Shown one piece after another: positions 1 through 15,000 of a stretch of DNA of 64,000 bases (position 1 is its first letter; each line of letters opens with the position of its first letter). This stretch comes from Chitinimonas_A lacunae. GTDB lineage: Bacteria; Pseudomonadota; Gammaproteobacteria; Burkholderiales; Chitinimonadaceae. The position numbers and the translations under genes were made by a program. Below the pieces are notes generated by a model that was not told the origin of the DNA, made no database searches, and saw only the letters and a program-made list of their open reading frames with translations. The stretch covers positions 4,216,001 to 4,280,000 of the forward strand of contig NZ_JBHSBU010000001.1 in assembly GCF_042650885.1 (NCBI RefSeq), written 5' to 3'.

Positions 1-1
1 G

Positions 2-3000
2 CGCTACGCCAAGCAGGTCGACGCGGCCCGGCTGGCCCAGGCGGGTGCCCAGGCGCTGGCCAGCTGGCGGCCGCTGACATCGGCCGACGACCAGATCAGC
101 CAGCGCCGCTACAACGCCAGCGGCGAGCTGGTGCTGGAACGTGATGCCGAAGGCTATATCACCGAATACGAATACGACCGCAACGGCAACAAGACCCTGG
201 CCCGAAGCTGGGGACAGCGCGGCAAGACGCTGCCGTTCGACGTGTCGGCCGAAGCGCTGAGCAAATGGCGCGGCGAGCATAAGCGCGAGGACAAGATCGA
301 GGATCAGCTGGTCCGCTTCCAATACGACCGGCAGAACCGCCTGTGGTCGGAGACGATGGTGCTGGATCTGGACGGGGTCGAGACGGCCTATTTCGCCAAG
401 CACTACAGCTACGACGAAGCCGGCCGGGTCAAGGAAGTGTGGCAGGGCGACCCGCGCACCACCCTGGAACAGCGCCGCTATGGCTACAACGACTACGACA
501 GCCAAGGCCGGGTTGTGCGCGAATTGAACGGCGAGGGCGCCCGGCTATTGCGGCTGGCGCTCAGCAAGCCCAGCACCAGCAAGGCCGATATCGATGCCCT
601 GTGGCAGCGTTATGCCGTCCGCTACAGCTATGACGGCGCGGGCCGCCGTACCGCCATGACCGATGCGCTGGGCCAGCGCACGGTGTTCTATCACGACGAG
701 GCCGGGCGGCTTCAATACACCATCAATGCGCTCGGCGAAGTCAGCGAGCAGCGCTACAGCAGCACCGGCGAGATGGAGGCTACCCTTCATTACGGCGCCC
801 GTCTGGCCGACCCGGGCAATGGTGGTGCAGCGGCATCGGTGCGTTCGGCCATCGAGGGGCTGCTGAAGCAGGACCCGCTGCCTTCGCTGGTCGAGCGGCG
901 CTATGACCGGCGCGGTCTGCTGGAGAGCGAAACCATCTGGCAGAGCGAGACCGAGTTCCGCCGCCAGCGCTATGTCTATAACGCCTTCGGCGAACTGGAG
1001 CAGCGTTTCGAGCGCGTCGGCCCGCAGGGTCAGGAGGTGCTGAGCGAGCAGGTGTTCAAGCGCGATCATCGCGGTGCGGTGCTGGAAAAGCTCAGTGGCG
1101 GTATCTATAGCGAAGCCCGTTACGACGCCTTCGGGCGCGTGGTGCGCCAGGGAAGCGGTGCCAAGACCAGCGTGAACAACCAGCCGCGTCTGCTGCAGGA
1201 AGTGGAGCAGACCTACGACCATTTGGGACGGGTGATCGAAGTCCGCACGGGTGGCATCGAAGGTCTGTCGTCGCGTCAGACCACGTCGTTCGATGCCTTC
1301 GACCGCGTGTTGACCCAGACCCATCATCTGGCCAGCGGTCCGCTGACCACCCAATACCGCTACGACCTGAGCACCGGCACCAGCAGCGTGGTCTCGGCCG
1401 AAGGCGTGGTGACCTCGGTAACGCGCAATGCCTTTGGCGATACCGTGGTCAGCGTCGATGCGCTGGGCAACCGGACCGAATACCGCTACGACGGTGCCGG
1501 CCGTGTGATCGGGCTGACCCGGGCCGATGGCCTGACGGCGGAGAATCAGTACGACGCGGCCGGCAACCTCAAGGTCAGCGTCGATGAAGCCGGCCTCAAG
1601 ACCGAATACCTATACGATGCGGCCAACCGACAGTTCCAGCGTATCGTCCACAACGGCAGCCAGGCACTCAAGACCACCTTCCATTTCGACGGCCAGGGCC
1701 GCAAGACGCTGGAAATCAGCCCCGACGGCCTGCATACCCTGACCCGCTACAGCCGCGACGGCCAGACCACCCGAGTGGTGGTCGACCCGAGCCATGCCGA
1801 GCTGGCCAAGTATTTCCCGCAGGTCAAACCGACCATTACCGACCAGCAGCCGGTCCATCTGGAAACCGTCTACCGCTACGACACGCGCGGCCAGCAGGTG
1901 GAAGTCGAGCGCCGCAACGAAGCACAGCATGTGCTGAGCCGGGTCGCCTATTTCTATGACGATGCCGGCCGCCGTTATCGCGAAGTGGTCGATCCGACCG
2001 GGCTGGCACTGGAGACGCTGTATTTCTTCGACAGCCTGGGCAAAGTGGCGGCGAGCCGCGATCCCAATGGCCATGTCACCACCTATTACCGCGATGCGCT
2101 GGGCCGGGTCGGGGTAACGGTCGATGGAATGGGCTCGGTCGAGGAGAGCCTGTTCGACGAAGCCGGTCGGGTCATCGAGAAGCGCCGTTATCAGGATGCC
2201 CGGCCTGAGCTGCGCTTTGATCCCACCAAGGCCCTGCTGAGCGAGCAGGTACCGACTGCCGAGGCGATCAGACGTGGGCTGACCGGCAGTGTATTGCGTA
2301 CCCGGCTGGCCTATGACCGCGATGGCCGCCTGACCTGGCAGATGGATGGCTATGGCGCGCTGACGCAATCGATCTACGACGATCGTGGCAATCTGCTGCG
2401 CCAGATCCACTACGCCACTGCCGGCGATGCCTTGACGCCGTGGCCACCGACCGACGATCTGCCGGCCAGGCTCGCCTCGGTCAAGGATCGGGTGAGCGAC
2501 TATGTCTACGATATGCTCAACCGGCCGGTCAGCCAGATCGAACTGGTGCGCGGCAGCAACGGCTTGCAGCCGCAGCGCGAGACACGCAGCCGCTACGATG
2601 CGGCCGGCCGGGTGGTGCAGACGCTGACGGTGTCGCTGACCGATCCGGCTGCCCAGCCGCTGGAGACTCGCTATCGCTACGACGCGGTAGGCCGGCGTAC
2701 CCATGAAATCAATCAGGACGGCCGGGTGGTGTTCACCGACTATGACGCGGCCGGCCGGGTGCTCAGCGTTACCGAACGTGAAGGACGGCAAGCGCCGGCC
2801 GTGGCCTTTGGCGATAGCGGCTGGAAGCTGCAACGCACCGACAATGACGTGCTGGTGGCGATCGATCCGCAGGGACAACGTCGGCTGCTTGGCAGCGAGA
2901 TGGATTTCAACGCCATCATCGAGGCCGCACCGGGACTGGCCGACTGGCTGGCCCGCCAGTATTCGCTGAATCGGGTACCGATCAGCGAGGCGGCTGCGCT

Positions 3001-6000
3001 GGAAGGGCTGGTCCAGGCCGGTCACGGTCCGGCCCTGGCCGGGCTGCGCCAGGCGATCAGCGCCTTCTGGGCGGCCGAGCCGCAGCAGGGCGGCCGCTAT
3101 CAACCGATCAACGCCATGGGTGGCGTGTGGCAGCGGCTCGGGCTGGCGCAGGCCAGCTTTACCGCTGACGGCGTGACGGTGGAATTCAGCCGCGAGCAGA
3201 CCGGCAATCTGTTCCAGCTGGCCGTGAGTCATCCGGCGCTCAAGCGCTGGCTGCTTGCGCAACTGCCGTTGCCTCCGGCGCTGGCGACCCGTTTTGTCAA
3301 GGATGCCCATTACCAGAAGGGCATGGCCGAGCTGCCCCTGCTGTGGCAGGACAAGACCACTTCGCCCAAAGACCGTACCACCCACTACCACTACGACCGT
3401 GCCGGACGACTCGACGTCCAGACCGATGCGGCGGGCTATACCGAGCGCTACAGCTACAACTCCCTGAGTCAGAAGGACAGCTACACCAATAAGCTCGGCG
3501 GCATCACCCACTACGAGTACGACAAGGCTGGCCGGCTGATCGAGGAGATCAGCCCGCCTACCGACAGCCTGACCGACCAGACCAGCAGCGACCCGCAGAA
3601 CCTGCGCGTCGTCACCAAGATGGTGTACGACCCCAATGGCAATCTGATCGAGCGCTGGGAGGGGGGTTATCGCCTGGGCCATGATTCCACCACCCAGTGG
3701 CGCAATCCCCGCATCACCCGCTTCCGCTACGACGCGGCCGGCCGCCAGAGTGTGTTGGAACAGGCCAGCGGCAATGGCAGCGGGACAGAACCAGCATTCC
3801 GTAGTCAATGGGACAGCTTCTGGAACGGCATCGCCAAGGGCGAAACCTACACGTGGCCGATCGGCAGATTGTTGAGCAAGGACCCAGCCAAGGCAGACTT
3901 GGGGTTTGAGCTGACCTATCTGAGTGAGCACGAAGCCCAGTACGGCAGCGAGGCCCAGGGCAGCAAGGTGGTATTCCGGCGTGGCATGTCGACCGATGAA
4001 CTGTTTGCCGCCTTGCAGGAAGTGGCCAGGAAAGAGCAATGGCTCGGTGAATTGCTGAAGCCCACGCTGGGTTACGAGACCACCTCGTCTATCGAAGGCC
4101 CGGGCGTCACGACACTCAAACGCAAATGGGCCGAGTTCTGGAGCCGCTCCCAGGCTGGCCAGACCCTCGACTGGGCGGGCGGCCAACTGATCCGTCAGGC
4201 CGACGGTACGGCACACTATCTGCCTTCGGGTCAGAAGCTGCCCGAAGGCAGGCAGGTGGTGCTGACCCCGACCATGTCGCTGGCCGAGGTGGCGCTCAGC
4301 CATCCCAATATCCTCGATGCACTGCGTAAGCTCGGGTACGACTTCAAGGAAACCCTGGTATTCGCCAGCCAAGACGACCAGGACAAGCTGGTCAAGGAAT
4401 GGACCCGTTACTGGACCCATAGCGTCAAGGACGAATGGCTGAAGCTCGGCGAAGGCCGGCTGGTGCGTCAGGCCGATGGCAGCTCGATCTATGTCGACAA
4501 GTACAAGACCGAAGTCATCCTCAAGCAGGAAATGCTCGACCCGAGCAAAGGCTCGATCAACGAGCAGATCAGCGAACTGGGCCGCAAGCGGCCTGAGCTG
4601 CTCGACCTGTTCCGGCTGTTCAAATACGAGTTCGAACTGGCGCGCAACGACAAAGACCCGCGCCAACAGCAGCTAGATGCCTTGTGGCAGGCCTATTGGA
4701 ATGGCCCGCTCTATGGCGAGACGGCCGCGCTTGGCAATCAGCGCACCCTGCGCCGTTATGGTCCTGATCTGGCTGCGCTGGAAATGGCCGATGGTCGGGT
4801 CTATACGCTGCGGCGCGATATGTCGCTCGAAACACTGGCCAGCCTTGGCCCCGATGTGCGGCAGTGGATGAGCGAGCTGGTGCCGGGGCTGAGCTTTGGC
4901 CAGGTCACGGTCGAGGTTACCCCGGGCAATAGCCTGAGCTTTGAGCCGTTCCGCCGTGATTTCTGGGAACGGGGACTGATCGGTGAAACTCTGGCCTGGG
5001 CCGGCGGTACGCTGCGGCGTGAAGGGCCGGGTCTGGCCAGCTATAGCGCACCTGACCCCAGCAAACCGGGTAGCCCGCTCAAAACGGTACGGATCAGCCA
5101 AGGCGACAGCATCGGTGTGCTGGTCAATCTGCACCCGGCGCTGCATCAATTCTTCCGGCAGCAAGGCGTCGAAATCGGCTCGGCCACGCTGGACATGAAA
5201 CGCGGCGAGGCCGCCCTGGTCTGGCAGGAATTGTGGAGCCGGACCCTGCCCGGCACCGAGGTGCCGTTCCTCAACGGCATCCTGCGCCGACTGCCGGCAC
5301 GCAAGGATGCCACGGGCAAGGAGATCGGTTACGCCGTCTATCTCCCCAACAGCGACCCGAGCAAGGAAGTCTTGCTGTACCAGGGGATGCGCATCGACGA
5401 GGTGGCGACCCGCTCGCCCGAGCTCAAGGATTTCTTCAGCAAGATGGGGGTGGTGTTCGACGGCGCCACCATCGTGGCGCCCGACGGCAATGTAGGCACC
5501 ATGGCCACGCTGTGGCAGGGTTATTTCAGCGGCCTGGTGATCGGCGAGTCGCTGGACTGGGCCGGCGGTCGGCTCGAACGGACCGGTCCGGACAGCGCCA
5601 AGTATGTGGGCAAACATCCGCAGACCGGGCAGCCGATCGAGATCAGGCTGTCGCGCGATATGGAACCCGCCGACGCAGCCAAGCTCCACCCGGCCATTGC
5701 AACTGAGCTGGCCAAGGTCGAAGGCGTCAAGCTGGAGACCCTGGTGCCGGCCGCGGGCGATACCCGGGCCCGCGATGCCTGGCAGGCACTGTTCGACCGG
5801 CCACAGGTCGGTGCCACCTGGAAATGGGCCAAGGGCGTGCTGCGTCGCGAGGCCGACGGCCGAGTCACCTATGTGCGCGATGGCAAGGACGTATTCAGCT
5901 TCGACCGTTCCATGAGCCTGCAGGCTCTGGCCGAGCGTCATGCGGACTTTACCGAAGCCTTTGCCGAACTGGGCTTCCGGCTGGGCGAACGGGCCACCGA

Positions 6001-9000
6001 AAGCGGGCAGCTCGACGAGCTGCACAAGCATTGGCAGGTTTTTTTTAGTGAATCCATTCCCGGCGAAAGGCTTTCCTGGGCCGGTGGCGTACTGGCGCGT
6101 GGGGACCAGGGTAAAGCCGAATTCATCAGCGCCAATGGCGTAAAAGTTTCTATCTCCAAGGGTATGACGCTGGCTGAACTGGCTGCCAGCCACCCCGATC
6201 TGAAGGCCGAGTTCCTTAAGTACGGTTTCCGTACCGACGGCACTTCCGGGCCGCAACCCGGCGCCGGCAGCATCGATCAACTGCGCAATGACTGGCTGGC
6301 CCGTCTGGAGCAGATCACGCCGGGCGAAAAGCTCGCCTGGGGCAAGGGTTATCTGGTGCGCCAGGCTGACGGCTCGGCGCAGTATCTGGCCAGCGACGGC
6401 ACCGGTGTCACGCTGCGTGCAGCAATGTCCTATGAGGCGATGGCGCGGCTCCATCCCGAGATCGCCCAGGCGCTCGAAGCCTTCGGTTTGGTGATGGGCA
6501 GCGAGTCGGCCATGCTGGCCGACTGGCGCAGTTATTTCGACCAGACGCAGCAAGGCGAGAGCCGCAGCTTCGGCAAGGGCCGGCTGGTGCGTAACCAGGA
6601 TGGCAGCGTCAACTACCAAGGCAGCAACGGCGTCACGGTCACGCTGCCACGCAATGTGAGTCTGGACCAGGCGGCGCTGCTTCACCCTGAAATCGCCGAG
6701 GTGTTCGCCGGCCATGGCTTCCTGCTGGGCGAGCGCCCGACGCTGAAAGCGGGCGATCTGCAGGCGCTGACCTTGCAGTGGCAGTCCTATTTCGACCGCG
6801 CCCAGACGGGCGAAACCACTGAGTGGAGCGAAGGCACGCTGACCCGGCAGGCCGACGGGACGGTGCTGTACCGCAGTCATGTGTTCGGCGGCACGGCCGT
6901 CCTGCGCCGCAATATGAGCATCGAGGAAGTGGCGCGCGCCCATACCGGACTTGCGGTGGTGTTCTCGCGTCTGTATGGCTTCCGGCTGGAGAGCCGGGCC
7001 ACCGTGCTGGTGGCTGGTGATCAGACGCGGATGGATGCCGAATGGAACGCCTATTTCGCCGGTCGCTTTGCCGGGGAAAGCCTTGACTGGGCCGGCGGCA
7101 AGCTGGTTCGACTCGGCAATGGCCGTTCGCTCTATCAAGCGCCCGGCGGCGGCTCGGTCGAGCTGTCGGCCGGTATGTCGCTGGCCGAGATCGCCCGCGC
7201 CCATCCTTCGCTCAACGCCTATTTCGAAAGCCAGGGCTTCAAGCTGGTCGGTGCGGTCGGGCAGCCCAAGGTGGTGGTGGGACGCGAAGCCGAGCTGATC
7301 CAGAACTGGAATAACTACTTCCACACCCCGGTCCTGAAAAAGACCGAGCCGATGTGGGGGGGCACCGTTACCCGGATCGACTACGCGACGGCCGAGTTCG
7401 TCTTTAACGGCAATCGCTACACCCTGACTCGTGGCATGACGCTACCGGCGCTGAGCGCCATGGCCCCCGAGATTTCCCGGCAGTATCTGCGTACCGAGCA
7501 GATCACGGTGAACGAGGTCAACCATCAGGCGCTGCAAGCTGACTGGGATATCTTCTGGGCACAGGGACAGGTTGGCTGGTCGGGTAGCTGGGGTGGCGGC
7601 CAGGTGACCCGTACCGGCACCGACACTGCCGTCTACCGTGGCAGCGATGGCACCAGCATGACCGTCCACCGCAATGCCAGCATCAATACCCTGCTGAACA
7701 ATAGCTCGATCAGGGCGGCATTTACCCGCCAGCGCACCGAGACGCTGTCACGACTCGATGAGGCGGCCTTCCTGCGTGACTGGAACCATTATTGGGTCAG
7801 CACGGTGGCCGGCGAAGGGGTCGAGGTGTTCGGCGGCACGCTGACCCGGCAGGCCGATGGCAGCGCCCTGTTCAAGACCTCGCACGGCCAGGTGCATATC
7901 CCGCGCAATGGCGACTTCAAGACGCTCTATCTGGCCAATCCGCAGATCTTTGCGCAGTGGGCAGCCCACTTCGGCTATCGGATCGAAGTGGAGCAGCGCA
8001 CGCAGGACAACGGTGGCGGGGCAAGCCTGCGCAGCATGCTCGACCGCTATTTCAGTGGACCGATGACCGGCGAAACCATTGCGATGTGGGGCGGCACCCT
8101 GACCCGTCAGGCCGACGGCAGCAGCCGCTATACCCATCCGGCCGGTTCGATCGATATGTGGGCGTCGCACCAAAAGGCGGGCTTGGCGGTGCAATCGGGC
8201 ACGCTGGCCCGCGCCTGGGCCGAGCGCTTCGGCTTCAAGGCCGATATGGTGCTGCAGGTGATCGAACGCGGTCGTGAGGCCGAGTTGCGCAGCGCGCTCG
8301 ACAACTACTGGAATGGCCGCATCCCGGGCGAGACGCTGGCGATCTACGGCGGCACGCTGTCGCGTCAGAACGATGGCACGGTGCGCTTCCAGAACGGTTC
8401 GGCTTCGATCGAGGTTCGGCGCGACAGCGATCTGCTTAAGCTGGCGGCGGAGAATCCGGGGCTGGCCCAGGCCTGGCGGCAGTCCTTCGGCATCGAGGTG
8501 GTCAAGAGCCGTGGGGTGGTGGCGCGAGGCAATGAAGCTGCGCTCAAGACCCTGCTCGACAACTATCTGGGCGGCCGTTTCGAAGGTGACAGCCTGAGCC
8601 ACTGGGGCGGCACCCTGACCCGCAATGCCGACGGCAGCGCACTCTTCAAGAGCGCCAGCGGCAGCCTGCGCGTCACGCGTGATGCCGATCTGAGCACGCT
8701 GGCGCGCGCCAACCGTGAATTGGCCCAGGCGCTACAGAGCCAGTACGGTTTTGTGGCAGGCAGTGGCGTCGGTGCGATCAAGCCGGGCGATCAGGCGGCA
8801 CTGAAGACCTTCTGGGACGGCTACTGGAGCGGCCGCCGCGCCGGCGAAAGCCAGAGCTGGCTGGGCGGTACGCTGATCCGGCAAGCCGACGGCAGCATGC
8901 TGTACCGCAATGCCCACGGCGAGCTGACCTTGCAGCGCAATACTGACTGGAGCCTGCTGGCACGCGGCAATCCGGCCTTTGCCGAGGCGGCGCAGGCGCA

Positions 9001-12000
9001 ATACGGCTATCTGGGCCTGCCTGGCCAGACACCCCGTACAGTCGCCACCTTGCAGAAATTCTGGGATGACTACTGGAAAGGCCAGGTGGCCGGCGAGAGC
9101 TTCAAGGTGCTCGACGGTACCCTGGTGCGGACAGGCGATGGCACGGCCGAATACCGTGGCGCCCGGGGCGAAACGGTCCAGGTCGGCCGCAAGCCGGACT
9201 TTGCCAAATGGTCGCGCGAGAGCGAGACGCTCAAGGCGGCACTGGCACGCAACTATGGCTATCAGACCGTCTGGCGGCGCGATTGGGTCGGTGTCAGCGA
9301 ACAGCAGATCGCCCAGCTCAATGTGCTGTGGCAGCGCTACTGGAACAGCCCGGTCGGCGAGGAATCGGTCGCAGCGTTCGGCGGCGTATTGACCAGCAAC
9401 CACGACGGCTCGGCCCAGTTCCGCCTGGGCGGGCGCGAGTGGCGGGTGACGCGGCAGGAAGACCTGTCGCAACTGGCGGCCAAAGACACCTCGGGGGTGC
9501 TGCGCCGGCAGCTGCTCGAACAGTACGGTTATCTGGCACAGACCATCAGCTACGGCAGCCAGGAGGACAAGGCACGGCTGACGGCGTTATGGCGCGCCTA
9601 TTTCGCCGCCCCGCTGGCCGGCGAGAAACTCAAGCTCGAATGGCAGGGAGAATGGTTCGGCTCGCTGGTCCGTCTGGCCGACGGCGGAGTGCGTTTCGAG
9701 CCCAACGGCAGCGGCGACAAGGTCGAGGTGAAACGCGGCGAGGGCTTCCATGTGCTGGCGCTTGCGAGCCCGCGCTTTGCTGCCTTCCTCAAGGCGGCTT
9801 TCCAGTCGTCCATCGTGCGCGGCAAGCTCGACGAGGTGCAGAAGCAGTTCAACGACTACTGGACCCACCCGGTCGAGGGCGAAACGCTGCCCATCACCGA
9901 TCCGGTCAGCGGTCGCGCCATGTCGATCCGCTATCTGAGCGCCGATCTGGCCGAATTCATCGATCTTGACGGCAAGCCGACCCAACTGCGCCGGCAATTG
10001 CCCAAGCAGCCACCGCGTGCCGACGGTCAGGCCCATGAATACAGCGATCTGGACCTGTACCTGATCGATCTGGCCAGCCGCAACCGTGATTTCGCGCGCT
10101 GGTGGCAGTCGGTATCGGGCTTCTCGGCCGAGACCCGCAGTGCGGTCGATCCGAAACGGACCGATCCTTTGCTGACCCAGTATTGGCAAGGTCCGGTCGA
10201 GGGCGAGAGCGTCAAGCTGTTCGACGGGGTGGTCACTCGCCACCGTACGGGTGAGCGGTGGAGCGCCGTCTATAGCGGTCCCGATGGCCGCCAGGTGGTG
10301 TTCAACCAGCACAGCAGTCTGGCTGATCTGGCCCTGCAGCATTCGACCCTGGCGCAGGCGCTGCAGCGCGACCTCGGGCTGGTGGTCAAGCCGACGGTGC
10401 AGCTGAACGGCAACAGCGCCGAACAACGGACCACGGTAGCGACGGCCTTGCAGCAGTATCTCAGCCGCTCCCTGGTCGGTGAGACCTATGGCCATTCGGG
10501 CGGTACCTTCACCCGGGGCCTTGGCAACGAAGTGACCTTTACCGACTCAAGCGGCCGTACCATCAAGCTCAAGCATCGCCTCGGCGCCTCGCTTGACGAG
10601 ATGCGCTGGGAAATGGCGCAGGCGGCAGCCGACAGCCCGGCGCTGGCCAGGTCGTGGAAGGAGCAGTTCGGCTTCGAAGGCTGGTACAAGGTGCGCGCCG
10701 GTAGCGACGGCCAGCGCGAGGCGATGCTGAAGAACTGGAATCAGTACTGGAATGGCCCGGTCCCGGGCGAGCGGCTCGACCTCGCGGGAATCGGCAGCTT
10801 CGAGCGTATCGGTCCTGACAAGTCGGTCTTTATCACCGAAGGTGAGCCGGCCCGTACGGTCGAGGTCAAACGGCCGGGCAAGCCCGGTGCAAGCGGGCTG
10901 CCTCAGGATTGGGTCGTCACGCCGGCCGAGGTGATCGCCGGGGCGGCCAAGCTGGCAGCCTTGGAACTGGCCGTCCGTCCGCTATGGCAGAACCTCTATA
11001 AGGCACGCCTGGAGCTGTCCCAGACCCTGGCACCTGCGGACGATCTGGCGCGACTGGTGCTCGACGCCTATTGGCATGCACCGGTGCCGGGTGAAGCCCT
11101 GCGCCTTCAGAGCGGCCTGCTGTGGCATGCCGACGGCGGCAAGCTGGTCTATCAGCGCGACGGTAGTCAGGAGACCCTGACCTTCGAGCGCGATACGCCG
11201 ATGCACGAACTGGCAAAAAAGGCGCCGCAACTGGCAGCCGAGCTGGCAACGGCCCCCTACCAGACCAGAGAAGTGAAATCGTTGCAGGAGAAGACCGCTG
11301 CGACGCAAAACCCGCGTGCTGCGCTGCAGGCCAGCTTTGATGGGCTGTGGAGTGGCGACCGGGTCGGTGCCGCCTACAACTGGGCCGGTCACAATCGAAA
11401 AGTGGTGCGCAGTGCCGACGGCCAGATCCGGGTCTATGACCTGAGCAACAACGCACTCAAGGGCACGCTGGACCGCTACGCCACCTTGCAGCAGATCAAC
11501 AGTGCCTTTGAGGCCAATCTGACGACGGCGTCGTGGATCAGCCTGAGTGCCAATGACTATGGCTTCACCCATGGCGTGTCGCAGGGCGAGGGTCGCACCA
11601 CGCTGGTGGTGGGTAGCCAGACCTATCACGATGCGCTGGGCAATGCGGTGGCCTATCGCGATGTGGCCGGTAACTGGAGCTACAAGGCTTACCAAGGTAC
11701 CCGCTTGCGCTTTGAAGTGGACGCCGAGGGCTATGTCAGCGAGCACGTCTATGACACCTTTGGCAATCGGACCCAACTGATCCGCTATGCCAACAGATTC
11801 TCGCCCAGCACGGCAGCCGAGAAAAAAGGGATAGCACTCGACACGCTGGAGACGCATTTCCGCAATCCGGCCAACCGCTTGAATAGCCGGGAGATTTCCT
11901 ACGAATACGACAGCCATGGCCGGCTGATCAAGACCATCGAGCCGATGGCCGAGCACTTCGAGGTGCTGGGTGCCTCGGGTAGCACCCGACTGGTCAAGGC

Positions 12001-15000
12001 CGGCAAGGAAACCCATCAGGCTTACGACAGCTTCGGGCGGATAGTGAAGCAATGGGTCGACTATGCCGGCCGCCCGGCCGGTGAAGCGGTGCCCACCACC
12101 TATTTCTATTACGACTCGATGGGCCGCAAGATCGGCCAGCTCGATGCCGAGCGCTATCTGACCGAATGGATCTACGACCGCTTCGGCCAGGTGACGGAAG
12201 AGCGACAGTACGCCCGGCCGCTGCCGCCCTATCTTGACGAGCGTACCTCGTTCCAGACGGTACGCGAGCTGGCGGTGGACAATCTGTATCGCACGGAAGA
12301 GGATATCCGCCGCTATGTGGATGCCGACCTGGACACCCGGGTTAAGCGCTACAGCTACGATGCACGCGGCAATGTGCAGACCGAGTCGGACAAGGTCAAG
12401 GTCCTCCAGGGCATCACCTCGACCCAGTTCAACACCACCACCTACAGCTATGACGCTGCGGGCAACCGCGTCATGGTCGAGGATGTACGCGGCAACCGCT
12501 CGTATGAATTCTTCGATGCGATGGGCCGCAAGGTTGGGGTGGCCGAGGCCTCCGGACAAGATGGCTACCGCTTCAGCAAAACCACCTTCGATGTGCTGGG
12601 CAATGCGGTACGCACGCTGGCGATCAAGGGCATCGCCAGCGCTGGCTTGTCCCCCGAAGCGATCCGCGGCTCCTGGTCCTTGCAGACCGACGAGAAGCGG
12701 ATGTGGCGGGTCGATATTGCCCAGCAGCAGGAAATCCGCCGCTTTGATATGGCCGGGCGCACCCTGTCGCTCAAAGTCAATGAGCTGACCCAGAAGAACG
12801 AACGCGAGCGCGAAAGCCGGCAACTGGCCCAGAGCGAGTGGCGCTATGACGTGTTCGGCCGGACCCTGCTCGAATGGCAGGCCAATCAGAAGCACTTCTT
12901 TGCCACCAGTGGAGGCATCGAGCTGAGCCAGTCGGCCAATAACGCCGTCAAGCTGTTCAGCTACGACAAAAACGGCAATCAGCTGTCGACCCGCGAGCGT
13001 ATGGGCAAGGACCAGACCTCGGCTGCCATCGAAGTGAAGACTTCGGTCCGCTACAACGCGTTTGGCGAGATCGAGCAGCGCACGCTCAGCAGTTTTCGCG
13101 ACAAGGACAACTCCACCCCCGAAACCGTCACGGCCCGTTATGGCTACGACGCAGCCGGCCGGGTGGTCTATCGCGAGGAAAATGGCGTGGCCTCGCGCCA
13201 TGCCTACAACGTGATGGGTTGGGAAACCGCCCAGGTGACAAGTTCGACCCTCAAGCTGAGCGAGCATGCCACGCTGGCCGAATTGCTGGGCCAGGGGACG
13301 ATCCCGCGAGCCTTCGACCCCAACTACCGCCGTCAATACGTGCTGCACGACAAGCTTGGTCGGGTGGTGAAGCAGTTCATGCCGCTGAGCGAGGGCCAGC
13401 AGGAAGTGTCCACCAAGGTGGAGTACGACCGCTGGGGCAACCGGCTCAAGCTGACCGATGCGCTGGACCACGTCTATTCGTGGGAATACGACTTCGGCAA
13501 TCGTGTATTGCAGGAAAATCTGCCACAGACCACCGTCGTCACGGCTGCGGGCAAGGTGATGCTCAATACCCTGATCAATCGGCAGTACTGCTATAACCGC
13601 TTTGGCGATCTGGAATCGAAGACGGACGCCAACAAGAACACCCGCCAGTACGCGTATGACAAGTTCGGCCGCCAGCTGCGCGAGTGGATCGGCGCCGATA
13701 CCGCAGTCAATCGCTTGAGTCAGACCGTCTACGACCAGTGGGGCCGGGTGCAATACCAGTACCAGGATGGGCGTGAGAACGATGCAACCAACGCGGGTGT
13801 CAGGGCACTCAGGCAAGCCCATTTTGCCTACGCCTACGACGGACTGGACCGGGTGGTCGAAGTGCGACGTGAAGGTCGCGAGCAGTTGGAAGAACTGATC
13901 GATGGGTGGATGAAGGTGCAAGAGCGCCAGGAAATCACCCGTTACACCTACGATTGGCTGGGCCGCAAGGTGGCTGAGGAACGTTCCACGGCCAATCGGC
14001 CCGAGTTGGGGAAGCAATGGATCACCAATGACGTGCGTCGTTTCGTCCAGGTGACCGAATACGACAGCATGGGTCGCGTCACTGGCTCGGAGTCGGGCGA
14101 AAGAACCGAAAACGGCACGGTCAGCAAGAGTCTGCGACGGGAAGACCAATACGACATCCGCGGCAATAAGACGGCCTCGCATACCTCGTGGATCACACGC
14201 AATGTCAGGGGCGAACTGGAGCGGGTGGGCGAGAGCCGTATGCCGACCTGGACCTACGATATCGCCACCAATCGTCTGTCCAGCCATATCGATCTGGGCG
14301 GTGGGCTCTACCGCTACGACTACAACGAGGCGGGCGAGCTGAAGCAGCAGACCTATAGCCGGGAAGGGATGGCGTATGCCAATGACCCGGCCCGTCTGGG
14401 TGGCGCTGCGGGGCCGATGATGGAGGCCGGTCTGCCGAGCCTGGTGCCGATGGAAGGCGGCGGCATGATCGAGCGCCAAGCTAATGGCACCTGGCGCGAC
14501 GACCAGGGCAATGTCTGGACCATGGCTGCCGACGGCATGCTGGAGAATGGTCAGGGCCAACGTATCTCGCCGCGCCGGGAAACCGATCCGAAACCGGTCG
14601 ATCCGCCGAAGGCCACCGAAAGCACGGTGTCGTCACGCAATGTGCTGCATGTCCGGACCTTCGAGTACGACGGTGCCGGTCGCCTGCAAACCCAGGTCGA
14701 TACCGATCATTCACGCATTCTCGACGCCGATAAGAAGCCCCTGAGCGAAGAAGCCAGTCGCCAGGACGGCCGCTACGAAGGGATCACCACCCACCGCAAG
14801 GTCTACGACAAGCTGGGCAATCTGCTTGGCGAGACGGTGGAGCGCGATCTGTCGGCCGCCGGGCGCGGCAGGGAGTCGTGGCAGCAGACCAATACCTATG
14901 ACGAGCTGGGGCGCTTGCAGTCGGCCAAGACACAAGGTCAGGGCCCGAGCACCAATCTGTCGCTCTATTACACCTACGACGCCAACGGCAACCGTCGGGC

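Noticed and set aside
1610..4666. Antisense open frame of 1,018 codons opposite the giant YD gene, with similar long ones at 4673-7324 and 10982-14560
   Set aside because: They mirror the codon bias of the YD-repeat gene in high-GC DNA, are rich in His/Gln/Arg/Leu, have no known domain and no ribosome sites.
3797..11590. Regular ~270-base periodicity considered as a CRISPR or DNA-level satellite
   Set aside because: The period is conserved at protein level only; DNA copies are diverged and in frame within one gene.
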